From positions 53,432 through 117,431 of the forward strand of contig NZ_JACRVU010000009.1 of NCBI RefSeq assembly GCF_018811945.1: a DNA stretch of 64,000 nucleotides, in the 5' to 3' direction. Within the stretch, counting starts at the first letter, position 1. Each line of letters starts with the position of its first letter. This document shows positions 63,832-64,000 of this stretch, in pieces. A program made the position numbers and the translations under genes. The notes beneath the pieces are model-generated. The model saw nothing but the letters and a program-made list of their open reading frames with translations, did not search any database and was not told where the DNA came from. The stretch is from Gluconobacter sp. P1C6_b (GTDB lineage Bacteria; Pseudomonadota; Alphaproteobacteria; Acetobacterales; Acetobacteraceae).

Positions 63832-64000
63832 ATGGCACGAGGCGATCTGACGGATCATGAATGGGCGGTGATTGGCCCGCTTCTGCCTTCTGAGCGTGGA
63901 CGTTGGGCCCGTCCAGCCGGAGACAACCGCCTGTTTCTCAATGGCATGCTGCATGTTCTGCGGACCGGCTGTCCCTGGCGTGACATGCATGAACGCTACG
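63832..64000 (+). CDS. IS5-family transposase, N-terminal part (runs off window)
   Basis: The first 56 residues are visible: the DUF4096-type start LTDHEWAVIGPLLPSERGR, then NRLFLNGMLHVLRTGCPWRDM, typical of IS5/IS1031-like transposases that are common in acetic acid bacteria. The catalytic DDE domain lies beyond the window. An AGAGAACAGG precedes the ATG. Confidence 0.85.
   Translation, partial: MARGDLTDHEWAVIGPLLPSERGRWARPAGDNRLFLNGMLHVLRTGCPWRDMHERY

Overview
The window looks like the chromosome of an acetic acid bacterium (Acetobacteraceae), most likely Gluconobacter or a close relative. The grounds are a GC-rich backbone, a membrane-bound PQQ dehydrogenase of the glucose/quinate type, a carbohydrate-selective OprB porin, several TonB-dependent receptors, an RpoH gene of the alphaproteobacterial kind next to rluD, and an IS5-family transposase. 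The genus is an inference from gene content; no database search was possible.

Bases 1-44,870 are host backbone. First come a truncated OprB porin and a PstS-like binding protein (1-2.1 kb). An iron-uptake block follows (2.2-9.0 kb): a siderophore receptor behind a Fur-box-like site, a Sel1-repeat protein, a methyltransferase, a small membrane protein, then a second Fur-box-like dyad in front of exbB-exbD-tonB, which would power the receptor. After a frameshifted NmrA-type reductase come a DyP peroxidase, PhnA, a SulP permease, an SDR, a second TonB-dependent receptor, a LysR-MFS pair, and two probable lipoproteins (gamma-glutamyltransferase, secretory lipase). A 1,103-residue repeat protein with a Hint domain occupies 22.2-25.5 kb. 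Bases 26.0-30.8 kb hold a GAF-Fis regulator with a palindromic site upstream, a PQQ dehydrogenase and an outer-membrane protein. Then come a class V aminotransferase/Lrp/amino-acid permease cluster, an XseA-like protein with a C-terminal membrane anchor, gap-pgk, rpoH, rluD, tspO, an ArsR-regulated old yellow enzyme with two matching operator-like dyads, and rlmB.

Bases 44,901-63,518 are an integrated element of about 18.6 kb. It lies between an intact tRNA-Tyr gene and a 59-bp direct repeat of that gene's 3' part. It has a tyrosine integrase at the left end, an AlpA-like excisionase candidate at the right end, and clusters of a TGTGCCA motif at both ends that look like integrase arm sites. 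Inside are a MobA/MobL-type relaxase, a divergent region that is the best oriT candidate, and a TraX/TraY(DotA)-like membrane pair without the rest of a type IVB secretion system. There are also an HNH endonuclease, a serine recombinase coupled to a paralogue that has lost its catalytic serine, and a replication-protein candidate. The cargo with the clearest function is a two-gene CBASS anti-phage system: a Cap15-like membrane effector (58,725-59,345) overlapping by 4 nt with a CD-NTase (59,342-60,517), in a segment visibly richer in A+T than its neighbours. The element looks mobilizable rather than self-conjugative, because no coupling protein or secretion ATPase is visible.

Beyond the right repeat the window ends in the first 169 bases of an IS5-family transposase gene.
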